From: a virus
Reading direction: 5' to 3' (one strand)
IMG/VR virus record: IMGVR_UViG_3300042691_025718
Span: 1-25,720 of that record
DNA: 25,720 nt
Shown piece after piece: positions 15,782-23,187 of this stretch (position 1 is the stretch's first letter; every line of letters begins with the position of its first letter). The notes under the pieces were generated by a model. The model searched no databases, had not been told where the DNA came from, and saw only the letters and a list, made by a program, of their open reading frames with translations. A program made the position numbers and the translations under genes.

Positions 15782-16036
15782 ATGGCCCCTAGACGACGCA
15801 AAACACCTTCGCAGATCGAACCGAGTACAATTGAAACTATGGAAGACGAATCAACATTTAGCCTGGAAGAAACGGTTGAAACTCCTTCGGAAACAGTTGA
15901 AGTAGTTGAAACGGTAAAGGAACCTTTGAAGCCGAAACCGACAGGTCGAACGATTTCTCCGCCGGTTGCACCCGTTCCACCCAAACGCCATCCCCGAAAC
16001 TTACCGAAATTCTCACAGTTTCGTAAGGACATTTGA
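15782..16036 (+). CDS. small charged protein of unknown function
   Basis: This 84-aa protein starts at ATG 15782. It is strongly segmented: a basic start (MAPRRRKTP), an acidic Thr/Glu/Val-rich middle with repeated ETVE-like pieces (residues 20-46), and a Pro-rich basic end. It is probably disordered. It is the first gene after promoter-like copy 4, and its stop overlaps a possible TTG of the next frame. It could be an assembly chaperone or a tether. No family was recognised and no ribosome binding site is obvious. Confidence 0.55.
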   Translation: MAPRRRKTPSQIEPSTIETMEDESTFSLEETVETPSETVEVVETVKEPLKPKPTGRTISPPVAPVPPKRHPRNLPKFSQFRKDI

Positions 16037-16038
16037 GA

Positions 16039-16842
16039 ATGCACCAGCCCAAACTCAGAGCTTCTGAATTTGTAAGCCAGTTTGTTGCAATGCTCAATGC
16101 AACTGAGGCGAACATGAAGTTTGCTGGACTGCCTCGGGGAACGCTACGTGGAACGATTGTGGATATCAACGATCCGCTGGATCGGGGGAGAGTGAAGGTC
16201 ATCTTTGACGACCACAACATCGAAATTCCCCAAATCTCTGGTGCCACCGGAGAGTTTTCCGCCGAGCGCGAAGGCCAACAAGCCAAACCATCACACTGGA
16301 TTGACACTTCCCCTGCGTTCAAGGGGAAACAACCGAAAGGATTGGTCGGAAAGCGTGTAAACATCGTACCGTCAAGCGGAGAGTACCAGTACGCCATCCT
16401 CCAAGATGTCTTGTACGACCCTCAACTTCTGACTTCAAAGGCAGAGAAAAACCTCAAGATGCCGGACAACAGCACGATGATTCGGCTGCCGGTATACCCC
16501 GCAGGAAGCCTTCCGCCCGCATCCAAAGAAAACCACGGTTGCACCGTGATTGAAGAAGGGGGGCCAATGAGCTCCGACTGGTTGTGTGTCTGTCTGAAAC
16601 GAAACGGCAGCTATATCTGGGTCCGCCACGTTGACTTAGCGCATGGTCACGCAGGCGAAAACGATGGAACTCAGCCAAACGACAGCCGTGGCGACGCAGA
16701 ACAGCCTGTCAAGGAGCAATCCATTTGGGACTTTGTTTTCCCCACTTCGGCAAAGGAAATGAGCAAAAACTCTGCTTACGGAACTTCTCCTCGCCCAAAC
16801 CCCTACGGCGGAAAAGCCACCTGGTACAAACCTCCCTCTTGA
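16039..16842 (+). CDS. baseplate hub/spike OB-fold protein, gp5-like
   Basis: This 267-aa protein's start is taken as ATG 16039, two bases after the previous stop; an in-frame TTG at 16033 is less likely. Residues 35-56 read GTLRGTIVDINDPLDRGRVKVIF. This is the signature of the OB-fold in T4 gp5, VgrG and P2 gpV hub or spike proteins (G-x-V-x-D-x-x-DP-x-x-x-GRVKV). The OB domain probably spans residues 34-125. No lysozyme domain and no long beta-helix follow, so this is a short hub protein. The C-terminal 60 residues are polar and low in structure. It should sit at the centre of the baseplate, at the tip of the tube. Confidence 0.75.
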   Translation: MHQPKLRASEFVSQFVAMLNATEANMKFAGLPRGTLRGTIVDINDPLDRGRVKVIFDDHNIEIPQISGATGEFSAEREGQQAKPSHWIDTSPAFKGKQPKGLVGKRVNIVPSSGEYQYAILQDVLYDPQLLTSKAEKNLKMPDNSTMIRLPVYPAGSLPPASKENHGCTVIEEGGPMSSDWLCVCLKRNGSYIWVRHVDLAHGHAGENDGTQPNDSRGDAEQPVKEQSIWDFVFPTSAKEMSKNSAYGTSPRPNPYGGKATWYKPPS

Positions 16843-16845
16843 ACT

Positions 16846-17268
16846 ATGGCAATTCGTCGTCCCGGAATTCAATCGCCCACTTGGCTCTTTCAGGATTTTC
16901 TCTACTACGAAGATCCTCCGAGTGAGTTACGATACCTATTGGTGAAGTGGGACGGTGAGATTTTCGATCGAGTCTCAGAAACTTTCGACTATAGCAATCC
17001 GCCTTACGCTGACGATGAGCAGCGCGGCGGTTCAATCGTTGCTCGAATCGACTACACGATCGAAGGTTTTCTTGTTACAATCGACTCCTGGGAGGTGAAC
17101 TGGAGGGACGAGTGGCCGCTCCGGTTGGCTTCGAATTACCTTCGAAATTGCAAATACCGGGAGTGGGACGGTTACGTCATTCAAGTTCCACAAGACGCTT
17201 ATTCGTTCTGGGTGAGTGAGTACTTCCACCCGTTCTCCAACGACCCTCGTACCAATCTTTATAGCTGA
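16846..17268 (+). CDS. 140-aa tail/baseplate protein of unknown function
   Basis: The ATG is three bases after the hub stop. The protein is rich in Trp, Tyr and acidic residues. A beta-like segment (GGSIVARIDYTIEGFLVTID, residues 61-80) precedes WEVNWRDEWPLRLASNYL. There are no Cys clusters and no membrane segment. The position between the hub protein and the gp36-like connector suggests a small virion protein, possibly a baseplate or connector accessory. The family was not recognised. Confidence 0.65.
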   Translation: MAIRRPGIQSPTWLFQDFLYYEDPPSELRYLLVKWDGEIFDRVSETFDYSNPPYADDEQRGGSIVARIDYTIEGFLVTIDSWEVNWRDEWPLRLASNYLRNCKYREWDGYVIQVPQDAYSFWVSEYFHPFSNDPRTNLYS

Positions 17269-17276
17269 GGAAGCTG

Positions 17277-18356
17277 ATGGCTGCGCCTAAGATCAAGGAA
17301 ATTCTAGTTTCGACACCGACGACGGTTGTTCTGTACTTTGACGCGCCACTGGACACAAATGTTCCGGTTCCGCTTACTTCCTTCACCGTCAATTACGGGC
17401 AGTATGGGGTGGAAACCCTGATCTATTCTTCGGACACGATGGTGTCTCTTGGGTTGGACAGCACTCTAACTCCTTGGGACCAAGCATTCGTTTCCTACGA
17501 GCCGCCTCTTGACCTCAACCTTTGCCTGCGCGGGCCGATTCCCCCTACGGCGAACGACGTTGTCAAGAAACGCAATGCTACTCGCGCTTTCTATCGCGTT
17601 GCAGCGAGAAACACTCTTGCACCAGACGAAACAACCGATGGCTCCCGAGTTCAGTCTAACTTGGGCCAAACCATCGGCGGATACGGCTTCCCTTACCAGA
17701 ACCGTTCCGGCGTACTCACAAACAACAAGACCGACCCGAGGAGTGCTTCACCCGACGACTTCATTATCGCGTTCGGCCTCAAAGAAGCCATTCAGCTAAC
17801 AAACATCGATGACGCAGCAGCCACGACAGTGAATGTGGCGAAGCTGCACATGGCGATTCAAGACGCCAACTCCCTGATTGACTCGTACATTGAGCAGTCA
17901 GGTAAGGCTGGCATGGTGTTAATTACAAGCAATCGCCGCCGCACCGCACTCACAATCGCCCGTTACTATCTCGACACGGTTCGCCGCAGAGAAGACGTCT
18001 ACAAGGATTACGACGCCGCTCTGAAGCAGATGCAGGCCGAGATGGGAATGACTGCGATTCGCGCAGGAAATGGGGACTCCGCCATTGATACGCCTCAGGG
18101 AATTATGCGGTCCTGGCGCATTCCTCAACGCTACAACTCGGTTTCTGGCAAAGGTCTTTCAGGCTGGACAACCGATACCGCTGGAGACCAGGCCCCGGAT
18201 TACCGTATCGGTTGGGGCGCAATCGGGCAGAATAACGACTTTCCGAACTGGATCACGTCCAATAATTTCCTGGAGTTGGGCGGAACGCTGCAGATTTCTC
18301 AACCGAACGATGCTGGCGGCTGGTATATCGACGGCTCGAACACGAATTTCCCGTAA
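17277..18356 (+). CDS. Mu gp36-like (DUF1320) connector with N-terminal Ig-like domain
   Basis: This 359-aa protein starts at ATG 17277 with GAGGAAG just upstream (17267-17273). Residues about 158-260 match the gp36 family of Mu-like phages: DDFIIAFGLKEAIQLTNIDD, AIQDANSLIDSYI (193-205), and the helical TALTIARYYLDTVRRREDVY (223-242). These small helical proteins act in head-tail joining. Residues 5-78 look like a SwmB-type Ig-like beta sandwich (VLYFDAPLDTN, then LTSFTVNY, ending AFVSYEP). The last 95 residues are polar and Gly-rich. Mu gp36 is about 140 aa, so this is a fusion with extra domains at both ends. The domain call is moderate to good; the effect of the extra domains is unknown. 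Confidence 0.7.
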   Translation: MAAPKIKEILVSTPTTVVLYFDAPLDTNVPVPLTSFTVNYGQYGVETLIYSSDTMVSLGLDSTLTPWDQAFVSYEPPLDLNLCLRGPIPPTANDVVKKRNATRAFYRVAARNTLAPDETTDGSRVQSNLGQTIGGYGFPYQNRSGVLTNNKTDPRSASPDDFIIAFGLKEAIQLTNIDDAAATTVNVAKLHMAIQDANSLIDSYIEQSGKAGMVLITSNRRRTALTIARYYLDTVRRREDVYKDYDAALKQMQAEMGMTAIRAGNGDSAIDTPQGIMRSWRIPQRYNSVSGKGLSGWTTDTAGDQAPDYRIGWGAIGQNNDFPNWITSNNFLELGGTLQISQPNDAGGWYIDGSNTNFP

Positions 18357-18359
18357 ACT

Positions 18360-19577
18360 ATGGAACTTAACACAATATCCCGTATCGAGCAGTTCATTGT
18401 TGATGCTCTTGTTGCCTCCCCCCTGATTCCAATCAGTGTGAATGTTCTTCGTCTCGCAGACGCGATCGAAAACGAGGGAGTGGTGCAGCAAACTAACAAC
18501 ATCGTCGTGCGTTACACGGGTTCTTCAAACACAGTTAAGAATCGCATTCCGATGGTTTTCGAGCGGAGTATGAGCTTCGAGCTGAACTTCTCCTGCCAGA
18601 ACTATCTCACCTCCTCTGGTCACGATTTCGCCACCCAACTTCTTGCAGGCGCTTTCAACACGATAAACGGCAGTGTTCCGTCCGGTGCGTCAGTGCAGAC
18701 GATCGAACCTTTCACGTGTCAAAACGAACTGTTCACTGGCATCAGTCCCGAATCTCAGTACACCTACACTCAAACTTACGTTCTTACGATTGAGGAAACG
18801 CTGCCGTATGTTGCCCTTGACCCTTGCGTTCAACGTGGCGATTGCCGGCAAATCTTTCCGGGACCGAACGTTGAAACGCGCCTTCCCTTGGCTGGAGTTG
18901 TTGACACCGCAAGCGGAGAGATTTACGTTCCGTGGTACACGGGAATCAAGTTACCCTTGGAAGACTATTCCGCCCCGTACGGTGTTCGTTGGAGCAATCC
19001 TGCGACTTCGTCAGGAAACTGGGTGTTTGTTTGCGACCCGGACACGGTATTCCTCCCAGATCCCCTCAACCAACCGATTTATCTTTTGAGCAACAACAGC
19101 TATACTGAAGATGGCAGGTTAGTTGTGACCGTTTGGGACGCCGAAACCTCCGAACCGATTGAGGAAGTTTTCTACTCGCCGACCGGAAAGTTTCTGGCGC
19201 GGTACGCGATCGAGCTGTGGAATGACGTCGCAGGAAAAGCCGATCCGATTTCCGACCGGGCTTCAAAATATGCTGAGTGGTTCACAGGCATGAACGTAGG
19301 CGAGTTTGCGGTCATTACCGGAGCGTACACCTTCTTAAACATCGACCCGTTGAATCCGGAGGCAAAACAACTGTACCTTGAGGGCGGTTCCGTGATCGGA
19401 ATTGTCCCCGAGACGTTCATTCAGACCCCGAAGGGAAGGTACTACTTTGTAGCTAAATCCCCCCAAGGGAAAGGGTGGATTCTGGAAGATACGTTCCAGC
19501 TCGCCTCTATCAACTCACTGTGGAAGTTAGGTTGCGTTCCCTGTGAAGGCAATCCCGGTCCCATCGCCCCTTGTTAA
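18360..19577 (+). CDS. Mu gp37-like (DUF1834) protein with a large C-terminal extension
   Basis: This 405-aa protein starts at ATG 18360, three bases after the gp36-like gene. In Mu-type phages gp37 follows gp36. Here residues 1-150 fit that family in size and pattern: an N-terminal helix (IEQFIVDAL), PISVNVLRLADAIE, NNIVVRYTGSS, an RSMSFELNF strand, and YTQTYVLTIEE near 148. Its role would be tail completion or head-tail joining. Residues 160-405 are an added beta-rich region ending in a Cys/Pro tail (GCVPCEGNPGPIAPC). The stop codon overlaps the ATG of the next small gene (TAATG). The gp37 assignment rests on order and pattern, not on a sharp motif. Confidence 0.6.
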   Translation: MELNTISRIEQFIVDALVASPLIPISVNVLRLADAIENEGVVQQTNNIVVRYTGSSNTVKNRIPMVFERSMSFELNFSCQNYLTSSGHDFATQLLAGAFNTINGSVPSGASVQTIEPFTCQNELFTGISPESQYTYTQTYVLTIEETLPYVALDPCVQRGDCRQIFPGPNVETRLPLAGVVDTASGEIYVPWYTGIKLPLEDYSAPYGVRWSNPATSSGNWVFVCDPDTVFLPDPLNQPIYLLSNNSYTEDGRLVVTVWDAETSEPIEEVFYSPTGKFLARYAIELWNDVAGKADPISDRASKYAEWFTGMNVGEFAVITGAYTFLNIDPLNPEAKQLYLEGGSVIGIVPETFIQTPKGRYYFVAKSPQGKGWILEDTFQLASINSLWKLGCVPCEGNPGPIAPC

Positions 19578-19735
19578 TGGACTCATCACAAGAACTTTGG
19601 AACAGTTACCACATCGCCGTGCAGCGCGGCGACATGGAAGAAGCAAAGAAGATCTTGCAAAAGATCGTGTCATACAAGGGGAATCCCCCGCCACCGAGAG
19701 GTGGTTGCTCCAAATGTAGAAAGAGGCTTTACTGA
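19577..19735 (+). CDS. 52-aa coupled small protein with a CxxC motif
   Basis: The ATG shares a base with the previous stop (TAATG), and its own TGA shares a base with the next ATG (TGATG), so translation is probably coupled on both sides. The protein has an amphipathic helix rich in Glu and Lys (GDMEEAKKILQKIVSYK), then a Pro run, then GGCSKCRKRLY. The C-terminal CxxC with basic residues could bind zinc or nucleic acid. Its place two genes before the large terminase suggests a packaging accessory. The gene is short but well supported by its overlaps and clean frame. Confidence 0.65.
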   Translation: MDSSQELWNSYHIAVQRGDMEEAKKILQKIVSYKGNPPPPRGGCSKCRKRLY

Positions 19736-20013
19736 TGGCTAAATCACGCGAAGACATTATCAAGCAGAAAGAGATTCTGGCTCAAGACACCCTTCTTGTG
19801 GCGAAAGACGCTCTGGATCAGCTTGCCAACCAGATGGAAGAGTGCTCCACTCGAGACCTCGTTTCCATCTTCAACAGTGCGATCAAAGCGCACAGAGAAA
19901 TTACTTCGGACATCGTTGCCCTGACCCAAGTTGATTCAAAAAGCGAGCAGGAAATAGCTGTTGCGTACGACGGAAAAGTTGGGGAGCTTCTGAAAAAACT
20001 GACGGGGGATTGA
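19735..20013 (+). CDS. 92-aa helical protein, candidate small terminase subunit
   Basis: The ATG 19735 overlaps the previous stop (TGATG) and the TGA at 20011-20013 lies one base before the large terminase ATG. The sequence is almost entirely helical and acidic (for example IIKQKEILAQDTLLVAKDAL, then RDLVSIFNSAIKAHREITSD). Small terminase subunits are helical oligomers that recognise DNA and are usually encoded just before the large subunit, so the position fits. No helix-turn-helix was clearly seen and the protein is shorter than most. The call is inferred from context. Confidence 0.55.
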   Translation: MAKSREDIIKQKEILAQDTLLVAKDALDQLANQMEECSTRDLVSIFNSAIKAHREITSDIVALTQVDSKSEQEIAVAYDGKVGELLKKLTGD

Positions 20014-20014
20014 T

Positions 20015-21748
20015 ATGCGTCCCGTAATCACGAAAGCCAGCCAGCTCGAAGAACACAGCTCGTGGAGAAAATACCAGCGAGGCATACGTGAACTGACGCT
20101 TATGGAAGCACCACGCATGGTGATTCAGGATTTTCGGTACAAAGCTGCCCGCGATTGCTTTCTCGCTTTTTGCGACATTATGAAGCACGGCGACCTGCAG
20201 GTTGCCCCGTTTCATGAACTGATCGGCTCAGCGTTTGAAGACCTTGCTACGCGAAGGTACAAGCGATTGATTGTTTCCTGCCCGCCACGATCGGGAAAGT
20301 CAATGCTTGCGACCATGTTCTTGGCGTGGCTTCTCGGGCGAGACCAAAGGACACAACACGTCATTGCCTCTTACGGTGCGTCTCTCTCCTTCAAATTTCA
20401 CCGCGAAGTGGTTCACATGATGAAGTCGAAGGAGTTCAAGCGGGTGTTCCCTGAGTGGCTTGGATTCTCCCCGGACTCAAAGTATGACATGGTCGGCGGC
20501 GGTTACATTCTTGCCACTTCCGTTGGCGGGGTGTTAACCGGTTTCACCGCCGGAACAACAGATATGGACAGCCCTGGCGTTGGCGCCATGGTGATTGACG
20601 ACCCGCTGAAATCTTCGGACTCAAAACAAGCACTCGACAACCTTGAATCTTGGTGGCAAGAGCAGGCGTCCACCCGAAGAACCAACCACTACTGCCAGAT
20701 GGTTATCGCAACTCGCTTCCACGAGAAAGATTTGCACGGCGTTCTGATGGAAGGCGACGGCCTTTACGACGAGGTTCACAACCCGTTTGGTTGGCGTTGG
20801 ATCAATATCGCAGGGCTTTGCGAAGACCCGCGCACTGACCCGCTTGAGCGGCAGATTGGAGAATCGCATTGGGGTGACAACCCGACTTTTTCTGTGCCGA
20901 TGCTCGAGTCGCAGAAGAAGATTATGGGAAGCTTCAAATTTGCGGCGCTTTACCAAGGCGTTCCCGTTGCTGCGGAAGGCCAGATTGTCAAGAACAGTTG
21001 GATTGAGGTTATCGAAGAAGAAGATTGCCCGCCACTTGATGTCGTGTGGTTAGCGGCTGACTGCGCTTTCTCCGAGAAACAAATGGCGGACGAAACCGCG
21101 ATTTGCGTGGCTGGGATTAGTATGCGAGATCCGACTGTTATTTACATTCGAGAGATTGTGAAAGGTCGATGGGGTTTCCCCGACTTGGTTGAAGCCGTGA
21201 AGCAAAACTACACATATTATCAGGCAAAAGTTCTATGTATCGAAAAAGCAGCTTCGGGGCACTCTCTCATTCAAGTTCTTCGAAAAGAAGCGAGAGTTCC
21301 GATCGAAGAGATGAAGCCGTTGAAGTCGAAGACTACGAGACTTCAGGCCGTTTGTCCTTTACTGGAGAACAGCCGGGTTAAACTGGTTCAGGGGCACTGG
21401 ACTGACACATTCATCAAGGAATTAACCTCATTCCCGTTTGTCCGTCACGACGACAGTACGGACGCTTTTGCTTGGGCGCTCACTTACTATGCAATGAAAA
21501 TGGACGTTGTTGATCGTAACCTGCAGGACACGATTATTCAAAACAAGCGATTCAAAGGAGATTTACTTCGTGATGGGCTCGGGGATAAGTCCGTCTTTGG
21601 GGAAATTCGCACAGGACGGCAGAAGTTGTTCTCGGGCGACACCGCAATTAACGACCCGGACTACGACGCTTCAACGATGGGTGTTGATGCTCGTTCACCT
21701 TTCGTGAGCGGAAGACGGGGTGGAAGAGGACGACTCGGCTACGAATGA
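20015..21748 (+). CDS. terL: terminase large subunit, ATPase and nuclease
   Basis: This 577-aa protein starts at ATG 20015, preceded by a G-rich site. It is the DNA-packaging motor at the portal. The ATPase domain has a Walker A of the form CPPRSGKS (residues 89-96), Walker B AMVIDDP (191-197) and the ATR coupling segment (232-234). The RNase H-like nuclease domain has the acidic residues in AADCAFSE (Asp349), CIEKAASG (Glu410) and HDDSTDAFAW (Asp480 and Asp483). The length is normal for the family and no key residue is missing. The last 70 residues are polar and Gly/Arg-rich. It is the last gene of the operon and is followed by a hairpin. Confidence 0.95.
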   Translation: MRPVITKASQLEEHSSWRKYQRGIRELTLMEAPRMVIQDFRYKAARDCFLAFCDIMKHGDLQVAPFHELIGSAFEDLATRRYKRLIVSCPPRSGKSMLATMFLAWLLGRDQRTQHVIASYGASLSFKFHREVVHMMKSKEFKRVFPEWLGFSPDSKYDMVGGGYILATSVGGVLTGFTAGTTDMDSPGVGAMVIDDPLKSSDSKQALDNLESWWQEQASTRRTNHYCQMVIATRFHEKDLHGVLMEGDGLYDEVHNPFGWRWINIAGLCEDPRTDPLERQIGESHWGDNPTFSVPMLESQKKIMGSFKFAALYQGVPVAAEGQIVKNSWIEVIEEEDCPPLDVVWLAADCAFSEKQMADETAICVAGISMRDPTVIYIREIVKGRWGFPDLVEAVKQNYTYYQAKVLCIEKAASGHSLIQVLRKEARVPIEEMKPLKSKTTRLQAVCPLLENSRVKLVQGHWTDTFIKELTSFPFVRHDDSTDAFAWALTYYAMKMDVVDRNLQDTIIQNKRFKGDLLRDGLGDKSVFGEIRTGRQKLFSGDTAINDPDYDASTMGVDARSPFVSGRRGGRGRLGYE

Positions 21749-21772
21749 GTGGTGATTTGGTAACCACCACTC
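21747..21772 (+). terminator. hairpin after the terminase gene, weak terminator candidate
   Basis: A perfect eight-base stem (GAGTGGTG at 21747-21754, CACCACTC at 21765-21772) with a ten-base loop begins inside the terminase stop codon. It lacks a proper T run; TATAATCT follows. It may terminate weakly, protect the mRNA end, or act as an operator over the adjoining -10 box. Confidence 0.5.
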
Positions 21773-21778
21773 TATAAT
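21773..21778 (+). promoter_or_regulatory. TATAAT -10 box, host-type promoter candidate
   Basis: A perfect sigma70-type -10 hexamer lies 32 nt before ATG 21811. No good -35 hexamer is visible at 17 bases spacing, where the preceding hairpin lies. Unlike the other gene groups, no GGGTAAAA element is present here, so this gene may be expressed by host RNA polymerase, perhaps early. Confidence 0.45.
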
Positions 21779-21788
21779 CTAAAAGTTG

Positions 21789-21804
21789 CTGTTGTTTACA
21801 ACAG
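21789..21804 (+). promoter_or_regulatory. 16-base palindromic hairpin before the 65-aa gene
   Basis: CTGTTG (21789-21794) and CAACAG (21799-21804) pair perfectly around a TTTA loop and end six bases before ATG 21811. The symmetry suits a repressor operator or an RNA hairpin covering the ribosome entry site. No Shine-Dalgarno sequence is visible for this gene. Confidence 0.5.
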
Positions 21805-21810
21805 ATTACC

Positions 21811-22008
21811 ATGGCTATTCATCCGACTGACTTTAACAGTGAAATTATGCGTGCCGAGCACGGCACTGTAGTATTGGCAACTTCGCCAATGGCTGACATG
21901 TATTTGACAAAAGCAAAGGACAAACAATACAACGTACCAGACGATCGGTACTCCCGATGGTGTGGTGGAAGAAACGGGTTTGATGACTTCGCAGAGCGAC
22001 TTCACTGA
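21811..22008 (+). CDS. 65-aa protein of unknown function
   Basis: The start is ATG 21811; the frame is clean and has its own upstream TATAAT box and palindrome. The protein is polar, with a single Cys near the end (RYSRWCGGRNGFDDFAERL) and no membrane segment. Its stop is three bases from the end of the convergent desaturase gene. Small host-takeover proteins of phages often look like this, but no family is recognised. Confidence 0.55.
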   Translation: MAIHPTDFNSEIMRAEHGTVVLATSPMADMYLTKAKDKQYNVPDDRYSRWCGGRNGFDDFAERLH

Positions 22009-22031
22009 GATTTAAACTCGCTCCAGTGAAG
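22000..22031. terminator. inverted repeat between convergent genes
   Basis: CTTCACT (22000-22006) and AGTGAAG (22025-22031) flank a centre that is itself nearly palindromic around TTTAAA. The structure spans the ends of the plus-strand 65-aa gene and the minus-strand desaturase gene. It may be a bidirectional terminator, but no long T run follows on either side. Confidence 0.3.
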
Positions 22032-22701
22032 AAGCTGCCCAGTAAATAAGATCGAATTTGTGCATCCTTTTTCGTTCGGGGTGACGGTGGTGGTCAGAAT
22101 GAAACTCTTCTCCCCACATCAAGGGGTACAACAAGGGAAGATTCAAAGCACTGCCCCCTTCACCCTCGCCTAAGTGATTCGCAATGAAGATGAGGTTCAG
22201 CATCCAGAAAGAAACCACTGGTATGAAAGGGAACACCAGAGAGGAAAGTAGGAAAAAATTAGCATTATTTCGATGCTGCAGGCAAATCTCTGGATCTCGC
22301 AGATACCTGACGTAGGATTTCACCGGCGGGTAGAATGTTTCGTCCCAACGCTTGAAAACGGTTCTCACGAGCCCTATCCTGCGAAAATCGTGAGGGTCTA
22401 GAGTCGTATCGGTGTGCTTGTGATGTTCAACATGAACGGCGCAACTCACTGCAAGACTTCCGAATCCGCACATCGAGAAAAGATCGCACAGAAACTTCTT
22501 GACACGGCGTGAAAATTGAAACTGATTGTGGGCCACCGCCCTATGCATAAACGCATACGAGGCGATGTTGAAGCTGAGCAGTCCCACGAACAAGGAAGCC
22601 AGCATATAGGTGTAGCCGAACACGTAGGAATACACGCCAAAGGTAATATGGCTTAGCGCGTAGAGAGTGGCGTACAGCCTGACGCTTCTTTGCAATTTCA
22701 T
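22012..22701 (-). CDS. membrane fatty acid desaturase, delta-9 (DesC-like)
   Basis: This 229-aa protein should insert a double bond into a membrane acyl chain using a di-iron centre and reduced ferredoxin. The three histidine boxes are intact: HRAVAH (residues 53-58), HVEHH (90-94) with the KHTDTTLDPH continuation typical of delta-9 enzymes, and HSDHH (201-205). NH at 175-176 is also typical. Hydrophobic segments lie at about 10-50 and 147-175. The start is set at ATG 22701, four bases after the stop of the upstream minus-strand gene; an in-frame TTG at 22740 would overlap that gene. Cellular DesC enzymes are usually 270-300 aa, so this is a compact form. It is probably a phage metabolic gene that alters host membrane fluidity. 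Confidence 0.88.
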   Translation of the reverse strand: MKLQRSVRLYATLYALSHITFGVYSYVFGYTYMLASLFVGLLSFNIASYAFMHRAVAHNQFQFSRRVKKFLCDLFSMCGFGSLAVSCAVHVEHHKHTDTTLDPHDFRRIGLVRTVFKRWDETFYPPVKSYVRYLRDPEICLQHRNNANFFLLSSLVFPFIPVVSFWMLNLIFIANHLGEGEGGSALNLPLLYPLMWGEEFHSDHHRHPERKRMHKFDLIYWAASSLERV

Positions 22702-22702
22702 C

Positions 22703-23155
22703 TTAACCTGCTGCACTAAAGTCTCTGAAGTAAAGACCAAGTTTGAGGGAGGGTTTAAACTTATACCGTTTTAGAAGGTTGTCGGAGATTTTACCGTTCT
22801 TTCGAAGAACAGCCACCCCTTTCACGCAAGGTCGATTCAAATCACGCAAAAGTTTGAAGGTTCTTTCTAGAATTTTAGGTCTATCACCGTAGTTCGGTAG
22901 GATAAAGACCCCTAAATAGTAGTACGTGCCCTTCAGGTACGGGGAGTACCGGGCATCCCCTGTAACCGTTCCGACAACTGTATTGGTGGGATTGTGTAAA
23001 ATCGCCATTACGACTTTGTTAACCCGCACTTTCGCAAGATTGAGGCTGTAAACCTTGTTGTTCACCCATAACTCTACAGCTTGGGTTTGGACAACCGCAG
23101 ATTTCAAGTCGTCGCCGAAGAGTAAGCTGTATTCGGTAGTTTGATCTTCAGTCAC
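22703..23155 (-). CDS. GNAT-like acyltransferase fold protein, divergent
   Basis: This 150-aa protein starts at GTG 23155; the ATG two bases earlier is followed at once by a stop in its own frame. The pattern of strands and helices resembles GNAT N-acyltransferases: VVMAILHNPTNTVVGTVTGD, then YYYLGVFILPNYGDRPKILE, a helix, and LLKRYKFKPSLKLGLYFRD at the end. The last part recalls the family's terminal Y-x-x-x-GF segment. The usual acetyl-CoA loop (Q/R-x-x-G-x-G/A) is not clear; YGDRPK stands in its place, so activity is uncertain. It is the first gene of a two-gene minus-strand operon with the desaturase and has a promoter-like element 32 nt upstream. Confidence 0.5.
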   Translation of the reverse strand: MTEDQTTEYSLLFGDDLKSAVVQTQAVELWVNNKVYSLNLAKVRVNKVVMAILHNPTNTVVGTVTGDARYSPYLKGTYYYLGVFILPNYGDRPKILERTFKLLRDLNRPCVKGVAVLRKNGKISDNLLKRYKFKPSLKLGLYFRDFSAAG

Positions 23156-23187
23156 ATCTCAAAGGGTGGATGACCAATGTATTTCGA

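Noticed and set aside
15858-16397. 179-codon minus-strand open frame opposite the 84-aa gene and the hub gene
   Set aside because: The sense strand has the OB-fold signature and continuous gene spacing; the antisense product has no recognisable pattern.
22701-22740. TTG start at 22740 for the desaturase
   Set aside because: It would overlap the upstream minus-strand gene by 38 bases, while ATG 22701 follows that gene's stop directly and gives a normal desaturase N-terminus.
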